A DNA stretch of 64,000 bases from Beroe forskalii (lineage: Eukaryota; Ctenophora; Nuda; Beroida; Beroidae): positions 186,001-250,000 of the forward strand of contig WFMF01000200.1 of the NCBI GenBank assembly GCA_011033025.1, given 5' to 3'. The translations under genes were made by a program, and so were the position numbers. Positions 47,020-58,626 of this stretch are shown piece by piece. Numbering within the stretch: position 1 is the stretch's first letter; the number at the start of each line of letters is the position of its first letter. The notes beneath the pieces are model-generated. The model did not search any database and had not been told where the DNA came from. It saw only the letters and a list, made by a program, of their open reading frames with translations.

Positions 47020-47452
47020 CTTTCATGCAAGAAAGGTGGATATGTAAACATGAGGCACAACAATGTACGTGACTGCATCGGCAACATGATGAAGGATGTT
47101 TGTGTTGATGTGAAGATTGAACCACCTCTTCTGCCTGTGAACCCAAATGAATTCAGTAGAAAAACAACCACTGAGGAAGGGGCAAGACTAGATATCTCTG
47201 CCTGTGGGATTAAGTCAACATTTGAATGCTCATACTTTGATATTATAAGGGTAACACACCCTCATGCTGCTTCAAATGTTACCTTGTCCTTGAAACAGTT
47301 GTATGCAAGGGATGAGAAGGAGAAAAGAGACAAGTATGAGGAGAGAGTAATTGAGTCAGAGAAGGGTTCATTCTCCCCAATGGTGTTCCTGACAACTGGA
47401 GGGACAGGCCCAGAGGCAACTGCTATCTTGAGACGCCTTGCTGAGATGATTG
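47020..47452 (+). pseudogene. Restriction-like-endonuclease retrotransposon, copy C
   Basis: Begins inside the CCHC knuckle (SCKKGGYV), right at the pentanucleotide repeat, then RHNNVRD, GARLDIS, YFDIIRVTHPHAASN, SFSPMVFLTTGGTGPEA and RRLAEMI. It is diverged from copies A and B but follows the same motif order. The 5' part is missing. Broken at 47453 by an insertion; a C-terminal piece resumes at about 49560. Confidence 0.8.
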
Positions 47453-49559
47453 GGGGGGGTCCACCGGCCAACGGCCATCGGCCAATTGGCCGAAATTGGA
47501 AATTTTTTAGTCGGTTGGCCGGTTGGCCGTTTTTCTATTTTTGATATTTACCGCTCTTTAGGGGGGTCCAATCAAAAAACTCCCAAAGAGAAAGTTGCTT
47601 GCAATAGTTCTAAGAACACATCTGAGTACATCTGAGAAGACACTAACATCGAAATACTGACAAAAGTGCGAAATTCAAGATAATTTAGCTCATTTTCGTA
47701 CAGTCTACTACTTTAAGCAACTCAAAGACCAGGATCATCCTACTGTTAACATCTCAATAGGTTCACCAAGAGGTATTGAATATGTTCCAGTGGCCGGGAA
47801 AGTAATGGAGTGCATGAAAGGAAAATCTACTTGCATGAGGGCTCTTTAATTCTGATGAAAGGGCTTGCCAATTAAGACTGCGGCAGAGGCCTGTAAGGAA
47901 TCGCTCACCCTGAGCTAAAGCTTTCCAGAATTCTGTCAACCCCAGGCTTGCAACCAGTAAAATCCAACCCTGCTCGGGGCCTTTCCACCACTAATATCAC
48001 CTTTTCACAACTAATATTACCTCCCTCAACACCAGCGCTTCCTTCAGCTTCACCTCCTGCCTTCATTCTTCCACCATCCTTCTTTCCAGTTCAGCGCTCT
48101 AATTTAGCCATGAAAGTGCCCCTGTCCATCTAGAATCTAGTCTCCCTGCCTCATACTATAGTACCATGGATTCCTCAGCCCTGTCTCGCCTTAGTATCTT
48201 GGCCTCCTCCTCAACTTCCTCATGATCAGCCACTGCTCCTCAACTTCGTTTTGAGTGTCCTCCTCAGTCTTTTCATCCTGTCCTGCAGCCCCTTCCCGCG
48301 ATGGATTCCTTGTCCATCCCAATCGAGTGTTGCAGAAACCACCAACTCCCCCTCCTGCTGTACTCAGATCTATCGCTCTCCCTGGGTGCAAACCTTGGTG
48401 CCTTGAAGAATGGCTTAGCTTGCTGCTTGCATATCCTGGATATGATGCAGGGGCATCGCCAGATTTCTGAAACGGGGGTGGCGAGTTATATTCAAAACCT
48501 TTTTTATGATTTATTTTGCTGGCTCAAAGCTATCATTTTATCAAAATGAACAACATTTTCATATCATCTGTCCAAAAAGGGGAAGGCCCAAGGCAGCCGC
48601 CTGTGTCGCCTCCCCTTTGGCTACTCCCCTGATATGATGGTACATCGGGTCCCCAAGCTACAACAGATCCCTACCTTAACCAGATAAGCAGAAAGTCCCC
48701 TCTATCTCTCTATTTTAGGCACCTAATCATTGGAGACTCCATGGTTAATGAGGGCCTCACTGTCACTGTACACATCTGCTAAGGTGGAATTCACCCTGAC
48801 TAGGTGCTTCCTCTGCTCAGAGCACCATAAAACCAGTAAAGGGACACTTGACCCCCTGAACATTACATCCCCTGACATTACACCGGACACCCCCTACTTC
48901 AGTAATGAATTGCATGCCGCACTACACAAGATGCCTAAGCCTATCCTAGGAATCATTGCAATCTATTAAATGCCTTAGTACTTGGACTGCATAAACTATT
49001 TAGGACTGCTAGGCAAGGGCACGTGAAGTCATCCCTAGGCCATATCCATGCAGGGAGACATAGAATAAAATCGAGTGTTTCATACATGAACAGGAAATAG
49101 TTCCAGGCGTGGCAGGGAATCAGGGATAAGACAATGACTATACTGGAATGGATTTAAAAGACTAAAAAAGGGAAGAACCTTACAGTAGGGATGGTCTACG
49201 CATGAACTTATCAAGGGTTAAAACTACATATCCTAGACCATTAACAACTTTCAAAAGACTTATTTTCTTTGATTTCGGCAACATAAAACAGCATTATATA
49301 GATGTATTGAACTTGGGCCTTCTTCAAGCACAAGGGCAAATTTGAACTATTTCAATGACCTTGATTGACACATTTGACACCCCCACCAATCAAATTAGCG
49401 GGAAAATGTCAGTTATCGAAATTGTAACAACTTTTTCTCTCACAACTTTCAACTATCATGCTTCTGGCCGAAACCAGGGATAAAAAAGGGGAAAAATGGC
49501 CAACCGGCCAACGGCCAATTGGCCGAAATGGCAAATTTTTAAGACGGTTGGCCGTTGGC
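47453..49559. other. Insertion between two parts of copy C, with GGCCAACGGCC palindromes
   Basis: Flanked by two similar, direct, self-complementary blocks (CGGCCAACGGCC ... GGTTGGCCG) at 47464-47530 and 49497-49560. The interior has a hAT-type MITE (48448-48631). Around 48255-48445 there is a degenerate coding-like stretch (CKPWCLEEWLSLLLAYPGYD) that I could not assign. About 30 residues of the retrotransposon are missing across the gap, so this is insertion with deletion or more than one event. Confidence 0.5.
48448..48631. mobile_element. 184-bp hAT-type MITE
   Basis: Ends CAGGGGCATCGCCA and the inverse of CAGGGGAGTAGCCA. The exact 8-bp duplication ATATGATG lies at 48440-48447 and 48632-48639. 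CAG...CTG ends plus 8-bp duplication identify hAT. Confidence 0.88.
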
Positions 49560-49561
49560 TG

Positions 49562-49650
49562 GAGGAGTGAGAGGATCTATATACAAAGAAAAGACATTGG
49601 GTACATCAGCTTTCAACCTCATCCCCACGGCTGCAAGCTATGATGTTTAG
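49562..49650 (+). pseudogene. C-terminal tail of retrotransposon copy C
   Basis: GVRGSIYKEK, then TSAFNLIPTAASYDV and a TAG stop. It aligns with the LRGYRGKPNGK ... LNLIP end of copies A and B. Confidence 0.7.
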
Positions 49651-50822
49651 TCATTTCTGGTTTGATGAATCCTATCCCAAAGTGAGCTGAACAGGACTTA
49701 TATATTTGTTTTGAATTGAGGTCATTGGAATCTTGATCTTTTTTTTATTTCAGCTAGATGACTTGACAGCAGGGGTTTTTAATTAACTTATTACATTATT
49801 ACAATTGTTAATTCTTGAAGTTTATGGATGATAATACTTATAATCTGACATTGAAATTGTAATGATACTCCAGTTGTTATGAACAGCTGGAGCTTTCTCA
49901 GCTATTTATTTAATTTATTTTCTTCCTCTTTCAATTATACATTTTTACAGCACATTCGACTTTCAAAGCCCTTATGGGTGGGTTTTCAATCAATCAGTCA
50001 CACGTGAATAATGTTTGCAGGCACACACCATTAAATTTGAGCTTGCCAAAAAATTAACAAGAGAAATGAAGGAAATAAATAAATAAATAAACATATACCT
50101 GCCTCTTTTTGTAGGCAAAAGAGCTAACACATGTTTGAAACATGTCAAAATTTCACTTGCTTCCAAATTTCAAAATTAAAAGTTCAATTATGCTAAAAAT
50201 TATAAATTAAAAATAAATTAATAATAATGATAATAATAATAATATCAATTTTTACAGCACTCATTCTAAAAATATCCTTTCTTCCCGTATAATAAGAGGC
50301 AAATTCCATGTGCTGAGGGCAGACATCAAGTCAATTATGAAAACTGTTAAAAGAGTCACCCACTAAGGACTAATAATAGTTATATGGTTAATCATATTGA
50401 AAATAAACTAGAATAAATGCAACTAAAAGTGTACTCTTTAAAACTAGTACATACCAATAAAAATAAAATGTAGTTAAATAAAAACATATTTACAGAAATA
50501 AGGTTGCATTTTTATGACGTGCCGAGGTCAGGCTGCATGACTTGCCCAAGTAAAAATTCTAAGTAATTATAATGTTTGTTTTAATCAACATAAAGTAAGC
50601 AATTAAAAATAACATAACATATCACTGTTGTCAACATAACACTGCAATTATAAAAGAAAGTCAGTACAATCCATAGGTAAAATCACAAGCATCCAGGGTT
50701 GGCCAAATTGGTGTTGGGACTATTATATATACTAGTCGAGATAAATCAGTCCAAAAATACTATTTTGCAATGTAAAATAACAACATATTGTTGTTTGCCA
50801 ATAAAACCCCCTATTGTATGAT
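49651..50822. other. Retrotransposon tails and AT-rich sequence
   Basis: No gene. 50070-50100 has an AATA microsatellite. 50230-50345 (CAGCACTCATTCTAAAAATA, then GGCAAATTCCATG and GGGCAGACATCAAGTCAATT) recurs at 57727-57840 next to the same AATAAT run, marking a shared element end. Confidence 0.5.
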
Positions 50823-50825
50823 AAC

Positions 50826-51090
50826 TCATAGCCTTGGCTTATATAGGTGGTCAAATGCATTGTTTACAGAATAGTTTGGATCAGTTATAATTGAATCTAA
50901 CAATTTTGCCTTATACAACTTCCCAAAAACTTTAGCATCACTAATATTCCTGAGGTCTAGTGGGAGGATATTCCAAGCTTTTGCTCCTAGATAGTAAAAG
51001 TTTTTTAGATTAGCAGATTTGGGTGTGTAAAGATTACAGTTTGTACCATCTCTACTACCACCAGAAATGAACTTGAATTTATTCATAAAG
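50826..51090 (-). pseudogene. LINE RT C-terminal fragment
   Basis: Minus-strand ORF with GGSRDGTNCNLYTPKS, NFYYLGAKAWNILPLDLRN and KVFGKLYKAKLLD, the typical last 85 residues of CR1/Jockey-type reverse transcriptases. The rest of the element is absent; the 3' tail of the copy-A retrotransposon family abuts it at 51112. Confidence 0.7.
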
Positions 51091-51111
51091 TTAGAAGGAC
51101 GGGGGGAAAAA

Positions 51112-51300
51112 TCTCCGAAGAGAGTAAAATATTATATAGCTTGAGGAAGCACCAAACATCCATGATGGATGGTGTATCACAATAACAGAATCAAATACTT
51201 AATTATAAACTAATAAAATCTGATATCAATCAATATTATCTGATTCAAGGTTTAATAGGGAAGGAGAGTGATGATAAAAAAGGTAAGGAAAATACTTAGA
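51112..51300 (-). repeat. 3' tail of the copy-A retrotransposon family, inverted
   Basis: Reverse complement of about 1780-1960, including CACCATCCATCATG and CTCGAGCTATATAATATTTT variants. Confidence 0.75.
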
Positions 51301-51302
51301 TG

Positions 51303-52563
51303 CAATTCAATTATACTTTGAGTAAAGCATTTGACACATTGGATCACGAAATATTAGCTTGTAAGTTGAACCACTACGGTATCTGTGGGAATGCATTGAA
51401 TTTGATTAGAAGTTACCTCTCTGACAGAAGCCAACTTGTTAAAGTACTGAATGAAAATTCTGAAATTCTTCCAGTAAAATTCGGGGTGCCTCAAGGCTCT
51501 GTCCTTGGACCACTTCTTTTTATTTTATACATAAATGACATATCTAATTGTGCTGGAAACTGTAAATTTGTTTTGTTTGCTGATGATACCAACATATTTA
51601 TTCGCGGGTTGTAACATTGAAGAAGTTTACTTGACTGCAAACAATATCCTTTCTAATGTGTCAAATTATATGGAATCTAACCTTCTACATATTAATACTA
51701 AAAAGTGCTGCTATATGCTCTTCCTGCCCAGCAAAAAGGGCCAATCTCGCTATTCCTGATGAACTTAATCTCTCAATTAATGGTAGAATTATTAATAAGG
51801 TAGACGAAGCTAAATTCTTAGGTGTTCTGCTAGATAAAATTTATCATGGAAGCCCCACATTGCAAAGCTAAACAAGACACTAAAAAAGCGCATGTGGGAG
51901 ACTATATCGTATTGCTAACAGTCTGCCATCGAATTTGCATAAACAGATCTATCACTCTCTCTTTGAATCGCATTTAAGCTATGGCATCTCAGTATAAAAT
52001 TGGGGTTGCCTTAAGTAACCTTGAACCCATATTTCGCACTAAAAAGAAATGTCTAAGAATTATGTTTGGTGATACTGAAACTTATCTAGAAAAGTTTCGT
52101 ACCTGTGTTCGTGCTGCTCGCCCCATTGACAAACAAAAGCTTGACAGGGAATTCTACATCAGAGAACCATCTAAACCTCTTTTCATACTTCACAATCTAC
52201 TTACTGTACAGAACTTATATCGACTAAGATGTATTATGGAACTGGTGAAGATAGTTAAATCTAGAGAACCCAGACCTCTTTACCTGACATTGAATGTATC
52301 ACAACGTAATAATAACAGGTTTGTAACTACAGAACCATCTATCTACTTTTCATACAAAGCACCATGGCTTTGGAACAGTTTCAGAAAAATTCCTGTCATC
52401 GACAATTTTGGCCTAGATAGTGACGAAAATTTGATAAAATCTCTACTGAAGAGATCTCTTCTTGACGCCCAAAAAGTTGATACAGAAAACTGGTGTAAAA
52501 ATAATTTCGTCGAATTCTCTAAAGTCCTAATGGAAATTAAAACTCCTTCCAATTCAATTTGAT
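51303..52563 (+). pseudogene. 5'-truncated LINE reverse transcriptase with frameshifts
   Basis: Starts inside motif A (LSKAFDTLDHEIL). Motif B (FGVPQGSVLGPLLFILYIND) and motif C (FVLFADDTNIF) follow. Frameshifts near 51610, 51750 and 51850-51980 move the reading through CNIEEVYLTANNILSNVSNY, then KVDEAKFLGVLLD, then ESHLSYGI. A longer open part (51981-52563) holds the C-terminal region (TKKKCLRIMFG, FYIREPSKPLFILHNLLTVQNLYR, APWLWNSFRK). Inactive. Confidence 0.8.
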
Positions 52564-52929
52564 GGGGTAATGCATGACCAATTTTTTACATTTTTACATT
52601 TTTACAATTTTACTTATTTTGTATAACCTGTTTATTATTCATTCGAAATGAATAAGGTAAATGGTGGTGACCATGACTCGGTTTTTCAAGGTGCCTGAAT
52701 CGTTTTAACAAAAGCTGAAGTAACTTTCACTTGAACGAACCCAGATTAACCCCATAAAACCAACCTGAAAACAAGTAACGAACAAATATTATGCTTCTGG
52801 AATTTTGTAGTTTAAAGCCAGACTTGACAGGCTAAAGTGTGTTGTAAAGTGAATGACAGTCCAATACAAGTGAAAATACCGCTAAAAGATGAACAAGAGA
52901 ACGATATGGATGTCATTCGCTTTCATGTT
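52564..52929. other. LINE 3' flank
   Basis: Non-coding. TTTTTACAT repeats just after the stop. Confidence 0.4.
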
Positions 52930-54305
52930 GGGGGGTGGCCGACATATTTTTTTGTTTTTTTTGTTTTTTTTGTTTTTTTTTCAAAAATCACATTTACCTT
53001 AACAAAAAAACAAAAAAACAAAAAAAACAAAAAAAACAAAAAATACAAAAAATACAAAAAATACAAAACAAAAAAAACAAAAAAAACAAAAAAAACAAAA
53101 AATACAAAACATAAAAAAAAAAAACAAAAAAAACAAAAAAAACATAAAAAACAAAAAAATACAAAAAACAAAATCATAAAAAACAAAAAACATGAAACAC
53201 AAAAATACAAAAATTACAAAATATATTTAAAAACAAATAAAAGAGTAAATATAATACTATTGATACATCAAGTTATTAAGGTTGGCGTAGTAACCTTCTG
53301 CTGAATTGAGTGTGGAAAATCATTTTTCACATTCATTTTCACATTCATTTTGTCAGTTCGAGCCCACATAACCAAACCTTATTCTAACTCGGAACAAACA
53401 ACATTGGTCACGTATTTCTTATCAATTCCTTCAACTCATCGACGTGAACTCAACAGCTGAAATACAGAAACTGGCATCAAGTTTACGTGTTTCTATCGCA
53501 TCTGAACTTGTTTCAATGTAATCAAGTCGAATGACCTATGCAAATATAAATTTCTTGAAATCCCATAATTTCTAGAAAACATCCACGTGAACTTACGTGC
53601 TTCACAATTTCATCGTAGCTTTCTCATTCCTATTTATTGAGGCATTGAGAAACTATTATCACTTCGTCATTGTATCACCATATAGGGCTACATTCTAAAT
53701 TTTCGGTCTTAAACGTAATTTCAAGCATTTGGCAGTTACATTTTAGAAGCCTCCTGTGACAAAAATTTTCGACCGATCGCCTTAAATTGAGAACTCCTCT
53801 ATTGCTAAATCTCTAGGTCTAAAAGCAATGTGTATCGAAGTAAAACACAATCTGGCGAAAACTCTCTGAGTTACAGATGTTCAGAGTAGGGAAAATAGCG
53901 TTCTATCGCAAAATACTTTATTAGAGTGGTTTCACTCGATTTTGAAGACGACACCACAGCAGCAAAATGGGCACAAACCAAATTCCCTTTCATACTTTTT
54001 GTATTTTTTGGTTTTCATAATTTTTGGTTTTTCATGTTTTTGTTTTTTGTATTTTTTTTGTTTTTATTGTATTTTTTGTTTTTGTTTTTTGTTTTTTGTA
54101 ACTTTTTGTTTTTTTTTTGTTTTTTTTTTTTTTTTTGTTTTTTTATGTTTTTTGTATTTTTTGTATTTTTTTGTTTTTTTTGTTTTTTTTGTTTTTTTTG
54201 TTTTTTTTGTTTTATTTGTTTTTTTTGTTTTTTGTTTTTTTCAGAAAACAACATTTACCTTAACAAAAAAAACAAAAAAAACAAAAAATAGGTCGACCCC
54301 CCCCC
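52930..54305 (-). mobile_element. PolyT/polyA-rich inverted-repeat element, copy 2
   Basis: Reverse-complement copy of 3361-4646, flanked by the 6-bp direct repeat CATGTT (52924-52929 and 54306-54311). The core (53225-53990) is highly similar to copy 1; A/T-rich arms differ mainly in tract length. Long Lys- or Phe-rich ORFs here come from AAAAAAC repeats and are not genes. Confidence 0.85.
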
Positions 54306-54673
54306 CATGTTTTAATGAGAGTGTACACATGATGCATCAGGCCTTTCTGATTAGATGTTACATTGCTGGACAAAGCAGCGCCTAGAACATAGATAACATA
54401 ACCCAATTTGAAAACAGCATGTAATTTTAAATTACTTAGGAAGACCACAGTAAGAAGAAGAAGAAATTATTGGCATCTTGTTTAGTTGATAGCTAGTTGA
54501 CCCTGAGTGGTAGATCAGGTGGTCCCAAGGGGCACTATGAAGCAAATCGCAACTGTGTCCTTTCTCCAACCACAACTACTGCTCTGCCATTTTTGGTCCC
54601 TCCATATTCAATTGGTCGATCTCTACCTTAGGCTTTAAATCAAACGGTGCAGTTTGATCCATGGGATAGAGTT

Positions 54674-54931
54674 TCAGACCAATTTTTCAGGCCTGAATTG
54701 CTTCATGGGGCTATTTAAACAAATAGAAAGCTCTTGATCAAACGTGTGCAACTCATGAGTCATACTAAATGACACATCATCTGGTATGACCAGATTGTGG
54801 GTATCCATGTACAACGTGTATACCTGCACTGCACATCGGTATAAGAGTGCTCTATACCAACTATTTTCTAGTTCTAATTTATAGTTTGCTTCTCCGGAAC
54901 TCTGAGTTATGAGTTCTACAAATGTTGACAT
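54674..54931 (-). CDS. Hypothetical 85-residue ORF
   Basis: Starts with ATG and reads MSTFVELITQSSGEANYKLE and further to ...EKLV. Mixed composition, not obviously repeat-derived, and not recognised. It may be an exon or a transposon remnant. No splice sites or flanking motifs support it strongly. Confidence 0.25.
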   Translation of the reverse strand: MSTFVELITQSSGEANYKLELENSWYRALLYRCAVQVYTLYMDTHNLVIPDDVSFSMTHELHTFDQELSICLNSPMKQFRPEKLV

Positions 54932-55502
54932 GTTAGGATGATTAAAGCTAATATTTCATATTTTAATATAAATTATCAAGCAGCAGACAAGCTCTATTAT
55001 GGAGGGAAGGATGTAGAATACCTCTTTTCCTTCAACATGAAGCTTAACTCCCTCCTGATAATTAATAGGTATCTTAGATCATATGAATAAATTTGCCATT
55101 TTGAAATTCATACATAATACATCAGACAATTAGATATTATTTGAAGAGCTTGTAAATATAGCAATCCCTATTTGTAAAACAACTCGTTGGCAACTGTAAA
55201 GAAAAGATCTTCCTAACATTTAGTCCCCATTTGTATTTTTGTGTGGTGTGAATTGTAAATTTTGTGGAGATAAATAAAACTTCTTTGTTTACCTAACTTC
55301 TTTGTTTACCTTAAATATATCTGAATTAAAAATCTATCAAATTATAAAAACACCCGATGTTAGAATCTATTATGATAGCCAATAAACCCATATCTTAATG
55401 TCAGTGTCAAAAAGTAGGGTGCAAACATCCAAACAATGATATTATATGCCTTTGCAATAAAAAACACACAATTCAATAAAGTAGGACTAGCGTCCCAATA
55501 AA
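54932..55502 (-). repeat. 3' tail of copy B and flanking sequence
   Basis: 55385-55440 is the reverse complement of about 1615-1670, the 3' tail of copy A, so copy B retains its tail. The rest (54932-55270) is unique. Confidence 0.55.
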
Positions 55503-56232
55503 TTAGTTATCAGTTCTAGGTATAAGATTTAGATCAAGTGTATCCATTTCTGAGGTTTTACCATTGGGCTTGCCTCTATAGCCCCGGAGAGAAATGACAC
55601 ATGTCTTGAGAAGGTCAAATCTTAGGCGCCTCCGCACAAAGGCAACAGTGTCACTGTATGATTGTCCACTCCTATTACTCAGTTTCACAGCCAAATGCTT
55701 TAGAAATCTAGAGGCTTCGTTACCCATGCCTCCAGTTGTGCTGAACACTAGGGGTGTAAACGTTGCCTTTTCAACCTGCAGTACCCTGTCATTGTACTTG
55801 CTTTTCTTCTCATTCTCATGTATCCTGTACATCTGAAAGAGGCTTGTGTTCGCATTGGATTGAGCTTGTGGGTGCAATACCCTTATATCAGTAAATGCTC
55901 TATCCAAAGGTGTCCAGAAACCTCTTGTGCATACATCCAGTCGAGCCCCATCACTGACATCAGTACCCCTTTGGAGCTGTTCAGTGGTTATAGGTATCAG
56001 GCTTGGTTCGATTACTGTGTCCTTGCATACCTGTTGAAGTAGTTTTGCAATGGTACCTTTCAATGAGTCATGTCTCAGGGAAACATAGCCACCAAGTTTG
56101 CAGGTGAGACAGTGGTTGATTGTACTTGGTTCACCACACACACATAGACGTGGCCTGTTCAATGAGCTCAGAGTCAAGTTATACCTCAAACTGATAGCAT
56201 CGTGGAATTCTTGCTTATTCAATAGAAAACCA
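55503..56232 (-). pseudogene. Restriction-like-endonuclease retrotransposon, copy B
   Basis: 5'-truncated but uninterrupted for over 235 codons, reading down from 56232: GFLLNKQEFHD, CVCGEPSTINHC, CKLGGYVSLRHD, GARLDVC, FTDIRVLHP, FTPLVFSTTGGMGNEA, FVRRRLRFDLLKTCVISLRG, then LNLIPRTDN and stop. Nearly identical to copy A and without its terminal frameshift, so this copy gives the correct C-terminal frame. Confidence 0.8.
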
Positions 56233-56462
56233 AGGACTGACATTGTTTATGATTCTAAACATGTAGCTAGATAAATGTACTTGTCGCCTAAGATGAAGTG
56301 GCAACCACTTCATGTCTCTATAAACATTGATGCTACTTTCAGTCTTTTCAACACCTAAGGCAATTTTAGCAACTTTTAATCAATTATTGAATTTATTACC
56401 CAATGTAGTAAGATGTTTCAGCTATCAATGACAATGACAGAAAAAGGGTGAAAAGATGTGCT

Positions 56463-56476
56463 GTTGCTATGGAAAC
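56463..56476. promoter_or_regulatory. Candidate X-box (RFX site)
   Basis: GTTGCTATGGAAAC closely fits the palindromic X-box GTTRCC-N2-GGYAAC bound by RFX factors. It lies 136 bp upstream of ATG 56612, a spacing usual for ciliary genes. One half-site base is off consensus. Confidence 0.35.
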
Positions 56477-56611
56477 TATTTTTTTCACGTGCAGATTATA
56501 ATCAGTTCTATGCGATTATAATCAGTTCTATTACGATACTTCTGTTAAAAATGCTGTGCTGTAGTTTTTGAAAATTTGACGTTTTCTTTGCTTCAAACTC
56601 AAGATTTCAAG

Positions 56612-56652
56612 ATGGAGAATGGGCATCACTTGAATAATGGAGGATATTTCAG
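56612..56652 (+). CDS. Possible first coding exon, MENGHHLNNGGYF
   Basis: ATG followed by 13 clean codons and an AG/GTAGAG donor-like site. It lies in unique sequence downstream of the X-box. No further exons seen in the remaining 7 kb, which is mostly foldback repeat. Weak call. Confidence 0.25.
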
Positions 56653-56837
56653 GTAGAGCATAGAGGTTTCTTGATGATCATTTATGATAACAGTAGTAAT
56701 TGTAGTTTAAAAATTTACTGTTTAGAGCAAATTTCCAATTTGCTCCTTCATAAAATTTAATATTCGATTTATTTGATCCGATAGGAATATTTTGATGCGG
56801 TAAAATTAAAAACTATCTAATCAATTTGAATGGCAGT

Positions 56838-57350
56838 GTTTTCCTAAGCCCGCATAGGTGTGTGTACGCGCGCAGCGCGACGATAACAGGGTCGACGGGC
56901 GATGTCCGTCCCTTTCTTTTGACTTGTTGTTGGACAAGGAAGGTGCAAAGTGACGTCCAAATGTGGAACGTTGCGCCGCGCGCGTGGGTAGGGTAACATC
57001 CTACGAGACGTTGTCAGGCGTTGCCTGACCCCCTCGCGCGTGCGAAGCGCGCTTCGTGGCGCGCGCTAAGCGCGCTTAGCGCGCGCCACGACTCGCAGAG
57101 TCGTGACTACTTATTTTAAATAAAATTTTAAATTTTAAATAATGGGTCTGACGAAGTCAGACAAACGAGACGTTGCCTTATCATTACTTCGGCGGACGCG
57201 CGCCCCCCATTTCAAATCGACGGACCCCCGGACGTTGCCCGTATATTTTCTTTGACACGAAGGCGCAAAGTGGAGTCCAAATGTGGAACGTTGCGCCGCG
57301 CGCGCGAGGATAAGATAATATCCATCGAGTTTTGACCAATTATCACAAGG
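56838..57350. repeat. GC-rich dispersed element with long palindromes
   Basis: CCTAAGCCCGCATAGGTGTG at its left also occurs in the giant foldback core (61180-61205 inverted, 62250). GGAACGTTGCGCCGCGCGCG occurs at 56967, 57285 and near 62130. A near-perfect palindrome GTGGCGCGCGCTAAGC/GCTTAGCGCGCGCCAC (57056-57090) is followed by CACGACTC/GAGTCGTG. Confidence 0.65.
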
Positions 57351-57960
57351 ATGCAAATTTTCAAGGGATGCAAGCCAAATATCCAGGCGATGCAGAGCAT
57401 CCCCTGCATCCCATCTGGCTACGTGGCTGGCTGCATTAAATCAAATTATATGGTGTATTTTTAAGCATTTTTGGACTTAAGGTTTCATTGTATTTACAGA
57501 ACAAATCCTTGTACACTATACTTGTTTTAACTATCTTCAGAAAGTAAGCTTTATTTAAAACCTTTTTAATATTGTTGAATTAGCCTTCAGTTAGGAGTTT
57601 GATGTAAATTTGAAAAGCTCTTTGCTCGCAAAGAGGAGCATGTTACAATGTAGATTTATTAAGTAATTAATTAGCTAAACATCTTACCTTGCCCTTGGAT
57701 AATGGATTGTAAATTGTCAACATAAATAATAATAATATCAATTTTTTACAGCACTCATTCTAAAAATATCCTTTCTTCCCATATAAAAAGAGGCAAATTC
57801 CATGCTGAGGGCAGACATCAAGTCAATTATGAAAACTGTTTGTCCACTATGGATAAAAAGTTATATGGTTGTATATTTGCTTCAAAACCTTGTCATTATC
57901 TTTCTCCTTCCTTACCTCAGCAGCTATTGACACACTCCATGATCATGAAATACTCATATG
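57351..57960. repeat. LINE-tail fragments
   Basis: 57622-57665 matches 6725-6770 and 57727-57840 matches 50230-50345. No ORF. Confidence 0.5.
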
Positions 57961-57964
57961 GAGC

Positions 57965-58585
57965 AAGGGATCTGGAATGACACCTTGATCTGAAGGCAAA
58001 TTTTTCCAGCTGTACAGTCCTTGATCTGGGACAAACTGAGGAAAACAAGAAAATTGAGGAAAACAAGGACTGACCCTGATCCTGGGAATAGTGCTTGTTC
58101 CTGTGAAGTACTCCTTGGACATCATCCTTAGTTCTGAGCAATAGTCTATGATCCTGAAGAACAATCCTTGATATTGGGACATAATCTTTTGTCCTAGGCA
58201 GGATCCTTGATTCTGTGACAGACTCCTTACTCCTTTTGAACAATCCTTAATCCTAAGACAGATTTCTTGATCCAGCTGCACAGTCCTTGATCCTGGTATC
58301 CTGGGACACATTCCTTGATCCAGCTGCTCATTCCTAGTTAGTGGAAGAAACTTCTTGATCCTAGACAGACTCCATCATAACAGGAGAGATCTTTGGGAAC
58401 ACTCCTTGATCATGGGTCAGGTCCTTTAATCTTGAACATACTATTTAATCCTGGAACACACTTCTTGATCCAGTGCCACACTCCTTGATTCTGGGACAGA
58501 ATCCTTGATAACACTGAGACATGATCATAGGGAACAATCCTTGATCCTGGGACATACACCTTGATCCTAGAACACCCTCCATATT
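57965..58585. repeat. Degenerate CCTTGATCCTGGGACA tandem repeat
   Basis: About 20 imperfect units of 22-30 bp with the words CCTTGATCCT and GGGACA. The minus-strand ORFs here are low-complexity by-products. Confidence 0.65.
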
Positions 58586-58626
58586 AGAAATTGGTGGATA
58601 GCTTCATTTTTATCCAGCCTATCACG

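Noticed and set aside
46388..47047. Long FHFIS-repeat ORFs, one fused to retrotransposon coding
   Set aside because: Pentanucleotide repeat has no stops; fusion is only an ORF-calling effect.
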